Positions 49,191-60,421 of a stretch of DNA of 64,000 nt are shown here, in pieces; position 1 is the stretch's first letter, and every line of letters begins with the position of its first letter. This stretch comes from Syngnathus acus. Its lineage: Eukaryota > Chordata > Actinopteri > Syngnathiformes > Syngnathidae. The stretch is from NCBI RefSeq assembly GCF_901709675.1, contig NW_023590223.1:186001-250000 (forward strand), written 5' to 3'. The notes beneath the pieces were generated by a model that was given only the letters and a program-made list of their open reading frames with translations, was not told where the DNA came from and did no database searches. Position numbers and translations under genes: made by a program.

Positions 49191-50816
49191 GATAATGCGT
49201 TACAGTAGTCCAGGCGCGACATAATAAACGCATGTATAATAGTTTCCGCATCACGAGAGAATCGGACGAATCTTACGAATATTACGGAGGTAAAAAAGCG
49301 CAATTTTAGTTATGTTCTTATTGTGCTTTTGAAAGGAGAGCGTTTGGTCAAATGTTACCCCGAGATTAGTTACAGTATCGCTCTGAGTGATAGTACAGTT
49401 ATCCATAGTTATAGTGGTTTCCTTAAATAAGTGGTGATAACAAGCTGGACCAATTATCAACATCTCAGTTTTATCTGGGATAAGACGAAGGAAATTGAGA
49501 GACATCCATTGCTTGATCTCCGCAAGGCACGCCTCAAGATTACAACAGTCCTGCGGATTTGTCATCGATAACGGCATATATAATTGAGTGTCATCCGCCT
49601 AACATTGAAAACTAATGTTATATTTACGTATTATGTCCCCAAGCGGAATCATATACATATTAAATAGAATTGGTCCGAGTACCGATCCCTGCGGGACACC
49701 ACAAGTGACGTTATAGAGCTCAGAGGTCGCATTACCATGGACTACTCGTTGTTTTGCTACGAATGGGAGATTTGAAACCGGCCTATAATTACTGAGACAG
49801 TCCGGGTCGAGATTTGGTCGCTTAAGTAGCGGTTTAATGATAGCGGTTTTAAAGGCTGTCCAGAGGAGACAGACAGATTAATTATATTTAAGACGGACGG
49901 TCCTAAAATTTGAAGTAATTCTTTAAATAGTTTGGCTGGGAGCGGGTCGAGTGAACATGTCGTTTGCTTAGCCGCACTAACCAATTGCGTGAGCCTTTCA
50001 ACGGACACACTTTTAAAATTTGATAGGGTTATTGCATGTTCGTCAGCGCCGGTAATGGGCGGTCTCGACTGAGCGATTGGAACTGTCATCTTGATCTCAT
50101 CCCTAATGGATTCAATCTTTCAAGCGAAAAATTTCATGAACCCGTCGGCTGAGTGGAAGGAGCTATCGGAGGTCGGATGGCACCACGTCAGCTTTGCCAC
50201 TGTATCAAATAAGTATTTAGGATTGTTTTTATTGAGATTAATAATTTGCGAGAAATAATTAGTTTTTGCTAAAATAAGCGCATCTTTGTATTTCAGGAGG
50301 CTATCGCGCCATGCCTGATGGAAAACCTCAAGTTTGGTTCAACGCTATTTTCGTTCATGCTTTTTACATAATTGCTTAAGCGTCCGTGTTTCACCTGTGA
50401 ACCGTGTAGTAGGCTTTCTACGGCGAGTTTTCAGACGTAGTGGCACTACCGAGTCGATGGCATTTAACAATGTCGCATTAAATACATTTGTAAGATTATC
50501 AATAGAGCCGATATATGCTTGAAATATATCATTGGAGCCACCGTGTATCACTATATCCGAGTGGCTAGTGTTGTTGGACCTACGCTGTTGACTAGACCTA
50601 TTGCGAGCTAGCGCCCTTAGATTAGCTTCTATGTCGGGTGCTCTGCCTCCAGGGATACACATTACCGTGGCTGGATTTTTAAGTGTGGTGTTTTTCGTGT
50701 GATGGAGTCACCTATGACCAAGATGCGAGAGCCAGTAGGCCGAGATGGCTTGGGACGGCTATGCGTCTTAACTGGCTCATCGCGGTTAGCAAGCCGCTTG
50801 GGGCTAATTCAAGATT
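49191..50816 (-). pseudogene. LINE with SGNH-type ORF1, endonuclease deleted (3' part)
   Basis: Minus strand. 50770-50540 reads RILVIGDSITRK, then CIPGGRAPDIEANLRALA and DIVIHGGSNDI: the block I and GxND motifs of the SGNH esterase ORF1 known from CR1/L2 LINEs. It is fused in frame to RT linker text (NLTNVFNATLLNAIDSVVPL), so the endonuclease was deleted. RT parts follow in several frames (TTCSLDPLPAKLFKELL; LNFLRLIPDKTEMLIIGP; MSRLDYCNAL). The 3' end is cut at 49190. Confidence 0.75.
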
Positions 50817-50820
50817 CAAG

Positions 50821-52956
50821 ATGGCGGCGCCCCGGTTGGCTGCGGCTGCAGCGGCTCTCGACAACCGACGAGCATTTTCACAAAATATGTCGCCTAGGAC
50901 ACTACAAACAACACAAAGTTTAGTTTATCCATCCAGTAGGTTAGTATATGATCGCCAGCGCCTGCTGGAGGTACGGTCATCAAGTGTTTTCGGACTCGTA
51001 GCCACAACTACCCTAGTCTGTTTACGTAGCCTCGGAGTGCTTCGGGCACTAGCCCCAGAAGCTCACAATGCAGCGGGCTCGCCGGGCAGCACACGCCGGA
51101 GGAGGAGTAAGCGTAGGCGGTGTGACCGGCGGCGGAAGCGCGGCTGTCGAGGTGGGCTAACGGCTAAGCTTAAAGCTAACCCCTACAAACCGCCGCTTCC
51201 ATCCATCTTCCTCTCCAACGTCCGCTCACTGGATAATAAAATGGACCATCTACAACTGGAACTCTCTTCAAAGAGGGAGGTTAAAAACTGCTGCGCTCTC
51301 ATCCTGACGGAGACATGGCTGAACTCATCAATACCGTCCAACGCCGTTAGCCTGGAGGGGCTCGCTACATTCCGCGCCGACAGAAACAGCGAACTAAGCG
51401 GTAAATCCCGAGGAGGTGGGCTGTGTGTCTACATCAACAACAACTGGTGCAAAAATGCTAGATCTGTCGCCAGCTTCTGCTCTTCGGACATCGAGCTTTT
51501 GACTGTTAACTGCAGACCCTTCTACCTGCCCAGGGAGTTTACTGTTGTTAGCATCACGGCTGTGTATGTGCCTCCTAGCGCTAATACTAAAGAGGCCATG
51601 AGTGTTCTCTATCGGACAATCGGTGAGCGGCAATCCACGCACACAGAGGGTGTTTTCATCATTGCTGGGGACTTCAACCAGGCTAACATGAAGACTATTC
51701 TCCCTCATTTTTACCAACACGTGGATTTTCCAACTCGGGGAGAGAACACTCTGGACTTGGTTTACACCAATATAAAGGATGCATTCAGAGCAGCCCCCCG
51801 CCCCCACCTCGGCTCTTCAGACCACCTATCTGTTATGCTAATCCCTGCATACAGGCCCCTGCTGATCAGAGCAAAACCCACAGTGAAGCAGGTGAGGGTG
51901 TGGTCTGAGGGGGCCATGGAGGCACTCCAGGACTGCTTTGAGTGCTCTGACTGGGACATGTTCAAATCAGCAGCAACATATGACAATCAGATCGACATTG
52001 ATGAGTACGCCATGACTGTGTCAGCCTACATCAACAAATGCACCGAGGACGTCAGCACCACTAAGAACATCATCACCCGAGCCAACCAACGACCCTGGAT
52101 GACTGAGGAGGTACGTCATACGCTACGAGCACGGAACTCAGCCTTCAAGTCTGGCGACAAGGAGGCACTGAGGACAGCGAGAGCCAACTTGAACCGTGCC
52201 ATCAGGTTAGCGAAGCGAAGCCACAGTCGAAAAATTCAGGATTTTTTCCACGACGCCAGTAACACCAGGAGTATGTGGCAAGGCATACGGGCGATCACGG
52301 ACTACAACTTACCCTCCCCCCCGTTGGGTGAGGTTGATGCTGACTTCCTAAATGGTCTAAATAACTTCTTTGGGCGATTTGAGGCACTAAACAGCACTCC
52401 TGCAGTTAAAACTGTTCCCCACCAGGAAGAGGAGGCACTCTGCCTTGACTCAGCCAACGTGTGGAAGACTCTGAGAAGAGTCAACCCACGTAAGGCCCCA
52501 GGCCCCGACAACATACCTGGGCGGGTGTTCAAGGAATGTGCAGGTCAGCTGGCTGGTGTCATCACAGACATTTTTAACATCTCGCTGGGCCAAGCCACAG
52601 TGCCAGTATGCTTCAAGGCTGCCTCCATCATTCCGGTGCCGAAGAAACCTCAAATCACCTCATTGAATGACTACAGACCTGTGGCACTGACTCCCATCAT
52701 GATGAAGTGCTTCGAAAGGCTGCTTAAAGAACACATCGTCTCCGGACTCCCCCCAACATTCGACCCGTTCCAGAACCGCTCTACTGAGGATGCCATCTCC
52801 TCCGTTCTTCACCTGAGCCTGGCTCACCTGGAGGAGAGGAACACCCACGTGCGGTTGCTGTTCCTGGACTTCAGCTCAGCGTTTAACACCATCATTCCAC
52901 AGCATCTGGTGGAAAAACTGGAACACCTGGGCTTCAGCACCCCCCTTCGAAACTAG
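50821..52956 (+). pseudogene. LINE endonuclease-RT protein, first part, ending at a nonsense codon
   Basis: Start at 50821. A basic stretch (RRRRSKRRRCDRRRKRG) precedes the APE endonuclease: FLSNVRSLDNKMD, LTETWL, SGKSRGGGLCVYINN, IIAGDFNQAN and LGSSDHLSV (all key residues present). RT follows: NPRKAPGPDNIPGR, SLNDYRPVALTP, FLDFSSAFNTI. Two defects: FAYRA is missing from FDPFQ-NRSTEDA (15 bp in frame at about 52772) and TGG became TAG at 52954-52956. Confidence 0.9.
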
Positions 52957-53811
52957 CTGCTAGACTTCCTCACCAACAGACCTCAGTCAGTCCGGGTCGG
53001 ACAGAACACCTCAGATGTCATCACCCTCAGCACAGGCTCCCCTCAGGGCTGCGTCCTGAGCCCCCTGCTGTTCACCCTGATGACACACGACTGCGCCCCC
53101 AGGTTCACCACCAATCACATCGTGAAGTTTGCAGACGACACAACGGTGGTGGGCCTCATCAGGGACATCAACGACCTGGACTACAGAGAGGAGGTGGAGC
53201 AGTTGGTGGGCTGGTGCAGAGAAAATAGCCTGATCCTGAATGTGGAGAAGACGAAGGAGATCATCGTCGACTTCAGGAAGAACCAGCCTCACCACGCTCC
53301 ACTGATCATCAACAGCTCAGCTGTGGAGGTGGTCAGCAGCACTAAATTCCTGGGGGTCCACATCACAGACGACCTCACCTGGACTGTGAACACCACAACA
53401 CTAGTCAAGAGGGCACAGAAGCGCTTGTACTTCCTGCGGAGGATGAGGAGAGCCCACCTGCCCCCACCCATCATGAGGACGTTCTACCGAAGCACCATAG
53501 AGAGCATTCTGACAAGCTGTCTCTCGGTGTGGTGTGGAGGTTGCAGCGCCTCCGATTGGAAGAACCTGAGGAGAGTGGTGAGGACAGCAGAGAGGATCAT
53601 CGGGGCTCCTCTTCCCTCCATTCAGGACTTGTCATTCCAGCGCTGCGTGTCCCGAGCCCGTAATATTATCAGTGACCCATCACACCCTCACCATGGACTG
53701 TTCTCCCTGCTGCCGTCTGGGAAGAGGTTTCGCAGCATCCGCTGCAGGTCCACCAGGTTCTGCAATAGTTTTTTCCCTGCTGTCGTCAGACTGTTGAACA
53801 TTCAAACGTAG
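52957..53811 (+). pseudogene. LINE reverse transcriptase, second part
   Basis: Same frame after the TAG: LLDFLTNRPQSVRVG, GSPQGCVLSPLL, the catalytic FADD in VKFADDTTVVGL, FLGVHITDDLTW, thumb and LLPSGKRFRSI to the stop at 53811. Without the one nonsense base the ORF would be continuous with the previous entry. Confidence 0.9.
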
Positions 53812-54055
53812 CATTCCTCTGCACACTTGTAAATACGGTTTTTGTCTCCTGCACTGTTTACATACTTTATCACTGCTGCACTTTGTACTCTATACTTATC
53901 TTATTTCATATTTTTATATAGAATGTCACTTTTTAACCAGCCGCAATACCACTACATTGTTGAAAGCCGTACGCAACGTAATTTCGTTTTGTGTACACCC
54001 AGTGTTGACAAAATGACAATAAAGTTTGTCTAAGTCTAAGTCTAAGTCTAATGCT

Positions 54056-54545
54056 AACTGGGCTAGCGGGCTGACTACAGTCCGCATCTGTGTCCGCCAA
54101 AATCTACTGTTATCACACTATTCTCCTCAAGCTGGCGGACATGTCCCTCTAGCAGGGACAACCTCTCTAAGAGAAGGGTGCAGTTGGTGCACAAAGCCGT
54201 ACAAACCTCTTGATCCGCAGCCATACTTACGTGTCCGATGATCGACGGTAGACAAACAGCCACGAAGCCTCCGCTGAGAGCCAAACAGTGACGTGGTTGA
54301 AATGGCAGGAATTGACGGTCCGTGACTTTCAACAATAGTAAACTCCCAAAACTGGAGTAAAAAACGTAAAAAGCGAGGAAAAATTAGAAAAGCATATAGA
54401 AATGTAGGAATGTAGATCCTCTCTCAAGTGACGCTGCGGCGCTCTACGTGGCAAACCGGAAGTATGATACAAAGTGAGGTTAAAAAGATGTAAAATAACA
54501 AATATAGAGCGAGTCACCGAGGTGGCCATCCGCGGCGCCATCTTA
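54056..54545 (-). pseudogene. 5' part of the interrupted minus LINE
   Basis: Minus frame MAADQEVCTALCTNCTLLLE, RLSLLEGHVRQLEENSV (a short coiled coil) is an ORF1 start; upstream lies the promoter-like leader with GGCGCCGCGGATGGCCACC. Continues at 50816 across the nested LINE. Confidence 0.7.
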
Positions 54546-54563
54546 CGATGTAATGATATCAAC

Positions 54564-54912
54564 TAGGGGTGTAACGATTCATCGATACACATCGATTAAT
54601 CGATATAATGCTCTACGATTTATTGGCATCGATGCTAAACGTAAACATCGATTTATATCGCCGTGTTTGACCTCGGACATTAGACGCGACTTTATTTTGA
54701 AATCCAGTTCATTGTTGCTTGCTTCCTCTTTCCGGGAGCAGTACGCGGCGTGCTGTGTTGTGAGCAGAGCAGGCACGTGAAAGGGGAGCCGACAACTACG
54801 CGGCTCCTGGGCTGGTGCTATGGCTAGTGTCCAAGAAGACGATGAAATTCGCTCCCCTTTGGGCTTCAAGTCATTCGTTTGGAAGCACTTTGGATTCCAA
54901 AGTTTCCAACGT
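54564..54912 (+). mobile_element. hAT element 5' end with transposase start
   Basis: TAGGGGTGTAACGATTCATC is a hAT terminus. ATG at 54820 starts MASVQEDDEIRSPLGFKSFV, KHFGFQ, a BED-finger N-terminus. Cut at 54912 by a T-run and SINE. Confidence 0.65.
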
Positions 54913-54926
54913 TTTTTTTTTTTTTT

Positions 54927-55168
54927 TAAAGTCCCAATGATCGTCACACACGCGTCTGGGTGTGGTGAAATTTGTCCTCTGCATTTGACCCATCCCCGTG
55001 TGATTTTGATCCATCCCCTGGGGGAGAGGGGAGCAGTGAGCAGCAGCGGCGCTGCGCTCGGGAATCATTTTGTGATCTAACCCCCCAATTCCAACCCTTA
55101 ATGCTGAGTGCCAAGCAGGGAGGCAATGGGTCCCATTTTTATAGTCTTTGGTATGACCCGGCCGGGTT
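54927..55168 (-). repeat. tRNA-derived SINE, 5'-truncated
   Basis: Truncated at the same point as 1479-1724, which shows that MITE and SINE were mobilised together. Confidence 0.8.
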
Positions 55169-55375
55169 ACTTAAGTCCGTAAACATAAAATTATTTCAGA
55201 AAAAAGATCATCTTTGGGAACAACCGGATGTTATTCTGCCGGTCAGTATCACTGCACATGCAGTAGCAAACTCAAAAGCGAAGAAATATGTGAGACTCTC
55301 AACTGGATCACCAATATTTGAGTGATGTTCCAGTTATTTATCACAATTATTTATTATTATAATAATAATATATAT

Positions 55376-55743
55376 AGGCGGCACGGTGGCGCACTGGGTA
55401 GCACGTCCGCCTCACAGTTAGGAGGGTGCGGGTTCGATTCCACCTCCGGCCCTCCCTGTGTGGAGTTTGCATGTTCTCCCCGGGCCCGCGTGGGTTTTCT
55501 CCGGGCACTCCGGTTTCCTCCCACATCCCAAAAACATGCTTGGTAGGCCGATTGAAGACTCCAAATTGTCCCTAGGTGTGAGTGCGAGTGCAAATGGTTG
55601 TTTGTCTCTGTGTGCCCTGCGATCGGCTGGCAACCGGTTCAGGGTGTCCCCCGCCTACTGCCCGTTGACGGCTGGGATAGGCTCCAGCACTCCCGCGACC
55701 CCCGTGGGGACTAAGCGGTTCAGAAAATGGATGGATGGATGGA
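55376..55743 (+). repeat. tRNA-headed SINE with ATGG tail, full length
   Basis: Head GGCGGCACGGTGGCGCACTG and GGGTTCGATTCC (B box), body TGCATGTTCTCCCCGGGC and GGGATAGGCTCCAGCAC, tail AAGCGGTTCAGAAAATGGAT plus ATGG repeats. The tail resembles that of the LINE at 5300-8497. Confidence 0.88.
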
Positions 55744-56204
55744 TAATATATATAATATATATAATAATTATTTATTTATTATTCACAATTGTCATGGTGA
55801 TCTTTCTGGTGATTTCTTAACTAGGCTGGATGTATTTTTTTTGTTGGCGTTGATTTCTCCGACTGCCCAGAAAGGCACCACCGCGATCAGTTAGGTTAAA
55901 ATGAAGAGAGGAAAGTGACGTTGTAAAGAACCATGCGTGACAAGATTTTCTTCAAAAATTGTTGTACCATGATTTTCTTCACAAAAAAAAAAAAATTAAA
56001 AAAAATTAAAAAAAATTAAAAAAAATTGTACCCATGTATAATGCGCACCCCAGATTTTAGGACAATAAATTAGTTAAATTTTGCGCATTATACATGGAAA
56101 AAAACGGTAATTTGATTATGCCATAACCCAGATTCGAATCGAACACAACGGAATTAAACACTACACGATTGTATGCAGGACCATTAAATCAGTTGTGCAT
56201 ATTG

Positions 56205-56276
56205 GCCACGATCGTATAGTGGTTAGTACTCTGCGTTGTGGCCGCAGCAACCCCAGTTAACATCTTGGTCATGGCA
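56205..56276 (+). tRNA. tRNA-His(GTG), T arm eroded
   Basis: 72 nt. D and anticodon arms are canonical (ATCGTATAGTGGTTAGTACT; TGCGTTGTGGCCGCA). T loop TTAACAT and two stem mismatches suggest inactivity. Confidence 0.65.
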
Positions 56277-56387
56277 TAATCAAATTGCTTTGTGGAATTT
56301 GTACCTTGGTCACTCTTGCTAAACTGCCATCTTTTGGACAATGACGATTTTCCACACAAGTTTACGGTCAATAGCCGTAACTTGTTG

Positions 56388-56573
56388 GGCGAGTGGCGCA
56401 ATGGATAAAGCATCATGGCGTATTCAAATAATGTCACCAATTTTTTTTTTTTTTTCATTTTTGCAAAAGTGTTACACACAAGTTTACAAGCCACATAATC
56501 CCGTGGGGCGAGTGGAGCAATGGATAACGCATCTGTCCACAGATCAGAAGATTCCAGGACTCCTGGCTAGCTC
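56388..56573 (+). tRNA. Two tRNA-Arg relics
   Basis: 56388-56412 is a 5' piece (GGGCGAGTGGCGCAATGGAT). 56504-56573 is nearly whole, but the T loop lost TTCG (CCAGGACTCCTGG) and the anticodon loop is scrambled (GTCCACA). Confidence 0.55.
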
Positions 56574-56639
56574 ACATGCCATTTTGTGGTCAACATTAGC
56601 TATGTGTACTTTTTGTGAACTTTTTTTGTTGAAGTAACT

Positions 56640-56859
56640 CACAGACACTGTCAACAAAAAAGTCTTTCCAATTTTGTCTCATCTCAAGTCTTAGGGATCA
56701 TCGGATCTGCGTAGTTATAGTATATGGGGGGGCTGGCAGCAGTATTGCGACAACAACTGAATTATTTTCGGCAGCATTTTGGCGCTACTTTCGTCACATC
56801 ATTTGCCTACTCATTTGCCTGATTAGCAAAGGTTTTAGCCAGCATGCCGAAGGTTTTAG
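56640..56859. other. C-block fragment and unassigned spacer
   Basis: 56640-56720 (AGACACTGTCAACAAAAAAG, GGGATCATCGGATCTGCG) matches the edge of segment C at 19390-19470. The rest is unassigned. Confidence 0.5.
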
Positions 56860-57370
56860 AGAAAAAAGACGAGGATCGTGCCAGGGAAATAGACAAGTCA
56901 AACGGGATCACGAACTGCTTCAGATGGGCATGGCTCGAGAGCAGCGTCATTTTACAACTCGGAACACAAAGACGCTTTTAAAGCAATGCGACAGTGAGCG
57001 CCCGGCGCGCTGCGGTTGCGCGATCGGAATATATTAAGCTCCCTGCGCACTTAGGTCCACTTGAATATTGGAAAGTACATCAGGAGTTTAAAAATATTTT
57101 CTAAATTTCAGTGACGGCTCTGTCACAATAATGCAACCAGCGCGGTGCAGTTACGCGGTCGGCAACGCGCTACTGTTGCGCGTTCGGCGGTGCGCTGCAG
57201 TTGCGCGATCGGACAAAAATGCGCAAATGAAAAAATGCTTAAAAAAGTCTTGGAACGGATTAAAAATGTTCCATTATTTGGAATGGGAAAGATAGATTCG
57301 GAATTCGACCGATTCGCTTCTCGAACCGCCTTCTGGAACGGATTGTGGTCGAAAACCGAGGCTTGACTGT
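56860..57370 (-). mobile_element. Mariner/Tigger-like nonautonomous element
   Basis: Reverse orientation; terminus AAAACCGAGGCTTGACTGTA at 57351-57370 and the CCAGCGCGGTGCAGTTACGC core. The other end is unclear. Confidence 0.65.
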
Positions 57371-57489
57371 ATTATATTCACCTTGGCAGCCCACCAAGCA
57401 GGAATATTTTTTTAACAAAACTGTTGAAATCGAGTGATGAAATTAATGGTTTTGGGGTTGCTATACTGCCAAAATGCAGGAGTTTCCAG

Positions 57490-57705
57490 GGAGCTTTTCC
57501 CCCTGAGCCCCCTCTGGGGTGTTGTCCCTGGCCCTCTGCGGCCCCCAAGTAGGGCCTGTGGGCCCTGTGGCCCCCAATAGGGGCCTGTGGCCCCTGCATC
57601 CCCCAATTGGGGCAAGTGGCCCCCGGCCCACTGCGCCCCCATTGGGGGGGGCCTGCGGCCCCTGGCCCCCTGCGGCAAGTGGGGCATGTGGCCCCCATAC
57701 CCCGG
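57490..57705. repeat. GC-rich minisatellite-like stretch
   Basis: GGCCCCCAATTGGGGC-type words repeat about every 20-30 bp. The proline/glycine-rich frames it opens on both strands are not credible proteins. Confidence 0.7.
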
Positions 57706-58399
57706 CTACTTTTCAGTGTTTTTTTTCATTTGCCGTTCTCATCCCTGATGTTTAGCTCTGTTTCAAAATGAGGCTTGTCATCTTTCTTTGGTAACTGTGA
57801 TTTCTTCTGTGGTTCATCACCTGACACCTACCCACAGTTTGCGGTATATTTGTCTCCCTAGACTCAATATATATATTTGTGTGTGTATATATAAACAGTG
57901 ATCTCCAAGTACCACCATCATGTGTTCTTTTATTTTTTTAACAACGATTACTTCTAGAACATTCCTTGAAAATAATACGTCCTCATCAGTGAGCTGTTTT
58001 AGAACAGGCCTGTCGGCTACTCATGTGGTAGTTGGGGGCTGCCTTTTGCCGATGGGCACAACTGTAGTGTCCCTGTTAATGCAAACTTCCTGTGTTGCAG
58101 AGAAGAACCAGCGGACACACATAGTCATTGCCTGTCTTTTTGTACCTTTAATCAGGATTCTGCTATTGGCTGTAATGAAGATTTGGCACACAAAACGTTT
58201 GTATATTCCTGAATTGTAAAAGCAGTGCTTTCAGGCCTCCTCATTTTAACATTGTTTTAGTGATCAACACACCAAAACATCTGCAACAGAGAAAACTTGG
58301 CATTTTTTCTTTTGGTTTTTGTTGAACTTATAACTGACATTGGAGGGGTCTGCAGTCCATCTCGGGCCATGGTAAAGGGCCTGATCGGAAACCAGCTTA
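57706..58399. other. Unassigned sequence before the Rex1-like LINE
   Basis: A 99-codon plus frame (57920-58219) has no recognised domain. The text TCCATCTCGGGCCATGGTAAAG at about 58354 may already be LINE. Confidence 0.35.
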
Positions 58400-60165
58400 T
58401 GGGGACAAGGACCGGGTGGATGAACTCAATCTGTTCTTCAACAGATTTGATTCCGCCTCCCTCCCGTCCCTTCACCTCGCTCCGCACCTCATTCTGCCAC
58501 CTTCGACACTCCAGCCCCCACGCCAGCTCACCAACCCCCTCTCAACCCCCCTCTCCATTCCATCACCCCGGTCTTCCGACATCCCCCTCTCCTTTACAGA
58601 TCTTCAGGTGAGGAGTCACCTCAGAAAGATCGAGGCAGAGAAGACCCCGGGCCCAGACGGCATCTGGCCGAGACTGCTCAGGGACTGTGTGGACCAGCTG
58701 AGTGGTGTGGTCAGGTACCTGTTCAACCTGAGCCTGAACAAGGTCCCAGGACTGTGGAAGACCTCCTGCGTGGTCCCTGTACCGAAGGTGCCGCGCCCCA
58801 AGGAGCCTAACCACTTCAGGCCTATTGCCTTGACTTCCCACCTGATGAAGACTATGGAGAGGATCATCCTGGGTCACCTGCGTTCATTAGTGGGAGCGCA
58901 GCTGGACCCCCTGCAGTTTGCTTACCGGCCTGGTGTTGGGGTGGACGATGCAGTGATTTATTGACTGCACAGAACACTGCTTCACCTGGAGGACAACAGG
59001 AGCACTGGGAGGATCATGTTCTTCGATTTCTCCAGCGCTTTTAACACCATCCAGCTGTCACTGCTTCGGGTAAAAATGGAGAAGGCGGGTGTGGACCAGC
59101 GCCTGGCTGCATGGACAACGGACTTCCTCACCGACCGGCCGCAGTATGTGAGGTTACATCGCTGTGAGTCCGACGTGGTGCGCTGCAGCACTGGTGTCCC
59201 CCAGGGCACGGTGCTCTCTCCTTTCCTTTTCACCCTGTTCACTTCAGACTTTACCCACGACACCGCTCACTGCCACATCCAGAGGTTTTCCGACGACACG
59301 GCCATTGTTGGAAATGTCTCGTAGGGGAACGATCTGTAATATAGATTGGTCATCAAGGACTTTGTCAGCTGGTGTGAGCTCAACCAGCTTCAGCTGAACA
59401 CCAGCAAGACGAAGGAGTTGATTGTGAGCTTCGGGAGGACAGCACCCATCTTCACTCCGGTGAACATCCAGGGATCGGGCATTGAGGTAGTGGAGAACTA
59501 CAAATTACTGGGTGTTCGCTTTAACAACAAACTGGACTGGACTGATCACACCCACGCCCTGTACAAAAAGGGCCAGAGTCGCCTCCACCTGCTGAGGAGA
59601 CTGAGGTCCTTCGGTGTGTGCAGGGCTCTTCTACGGACCTTCTATGACTCTGTGGTGGCCTCGGCCATCATCTACGCTGTGGTCAGCTGGGGTGGGGGCA
59701 GTACTGACTGGGACAAGGGGAGACTGAATAAGATGGTCAGAAGAGCGAGCTCTGTTCTAGGCTGTCCCCTGGACTCCATTGAGGTTGTGGGTGAGAGGAG
59801 GACGTTGATTAAGCTTAAATCCATCATGGACAACACCTCTCACCCCCTCCATGAGATTGTGCGGTCCCTGAGCAGCTCCTTTAGCGGCAGACTTTTGCAC
59901 CCTCGGTGTAGGAAGGAACGGTTCCGCAGGTCCTTCATTCCCTCTGCTGTCAGACTTTACAACATGCATGCCACCTGATAAAATGAATGTGTTTCGTCTC
60001 TACTAGCAGCACTTGTGTTTATCCTTGTCTGTTATTTACCCTTTTTGTAATTCTGGCACTTGTTTTATTCTTGCACTCGTATTATTCTTGCACTCATATG
60101 CGCTGCTGTGACAAGTGAATTTCCCCGCTGTGGGATGAATAAAGTTCAATCACTCAATCAAGAGT
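58400..60165 (+). pseudogene. Rex1-like LINE reverse transcriptase, 5'-truncated
   Basis: Three adjacent frames: 58416-58964 (LRKIEAEKTPGPDGIWPRLL, HFRPIALTSHLMK, LDPLQFAYRPG), 59016-59324 (FDFSSAFNTI, GVPQGTVLSPFL, catalytic FSDD in RFSDDTAIVG) and 59346-59978 (NYKLLGVRFNNKLDWTDH, to the stop at 59978). Stops at 58962 and 59322 break it. The FSDD variant of the RT box and the CCCCGCTGTGGGATGAATAA 3' end with AATC repeats are typical of fish Rex1/Babar elements. Confidence 0.88.
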
Positions 60166-60215
60166 TGGTTCAGACTGAAGTAAAGTTTTGGATTTCTAAA
60201 GCATGACACATTAAT

Positions 60216-60289
60216 TGACTATGAAGGGACTCGAACGCTCCAATCATTTGATCCGAAGTCAGACGCCTTATCCATGAGGCCACATCGCC
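60216..60289 (-). tRNA. tRNA-Arg(TCG)-like relic
   Basis: GTGGCCTCATGGATAAGGCG, loop CTTCGGA; one extra base and a broken T stem (GAGCG/CCCTT). Confidence 0.6.
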
Positions 60290-60348
60290 ATCTGAAATTT
60301 TTAAAGACTGATAAGACTAAGAATTCAACGGCTCCCAACAAGCAGGGA

Positions 60349-60421
60349 CGCCCAACGTGTGGCTTGAACCCACAACCATGAGATTAAGAGTCTCATGCTC
60401 TCCCAACTGAGCTAACCAGGC
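60349..60421 (-). tRNA. tRNA-Lys(CTT), nearly intact
   Basis: 73 nt. Acceptor GCCTGGT/GTTGGGC pairs (with G-T), D arm TAGCTCAGTTGGGAGAGC and anticodon arm TGAGA CTCTTAA TCTCA perfect, giving CTT (lysine). One T-stem mismatch (GTGGG/CACAC). Confidence 0.78.

Larger units (their letters stand above)
50817..54055 (+). mobile_element. Almost intact L2/CR1-like LINE nested antisense in another LINE
   Basis: Begins near the ATG at 50821 (MAAPRLAAAAAALDN) and ends with AATAAAGTTTGTC plus TAAGTC repeats. The flanks GCTAAT (50801-50810 region) and CTAATGC (54047-54055) suggest a short duplication. The interrupted LINE resumes on both sides. Confidence 0.85.
54913..56109. mobile_element. SINE-bearing MITE, second copy
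   Basis: Same interior and right end (GCGCATTATACATGG, ending 56109 with GGTA) as 1339-2163; the left terminus is lost. It carries a minus-strand SINE (54927-55168) and a later plus-strand SINE (55376-55743). Confidence 0.7.

Noticed and set aside
57378-57755. Proline/glycine-rich or collagen-like proteins
   Set aside because: Present on both strands in a GC minisatellite; no start context or exon signals.
57920-58219. 99-codon frame as a small host gene
   Set aside because: No domain, no splice or promoter context, surrounded by repeats.
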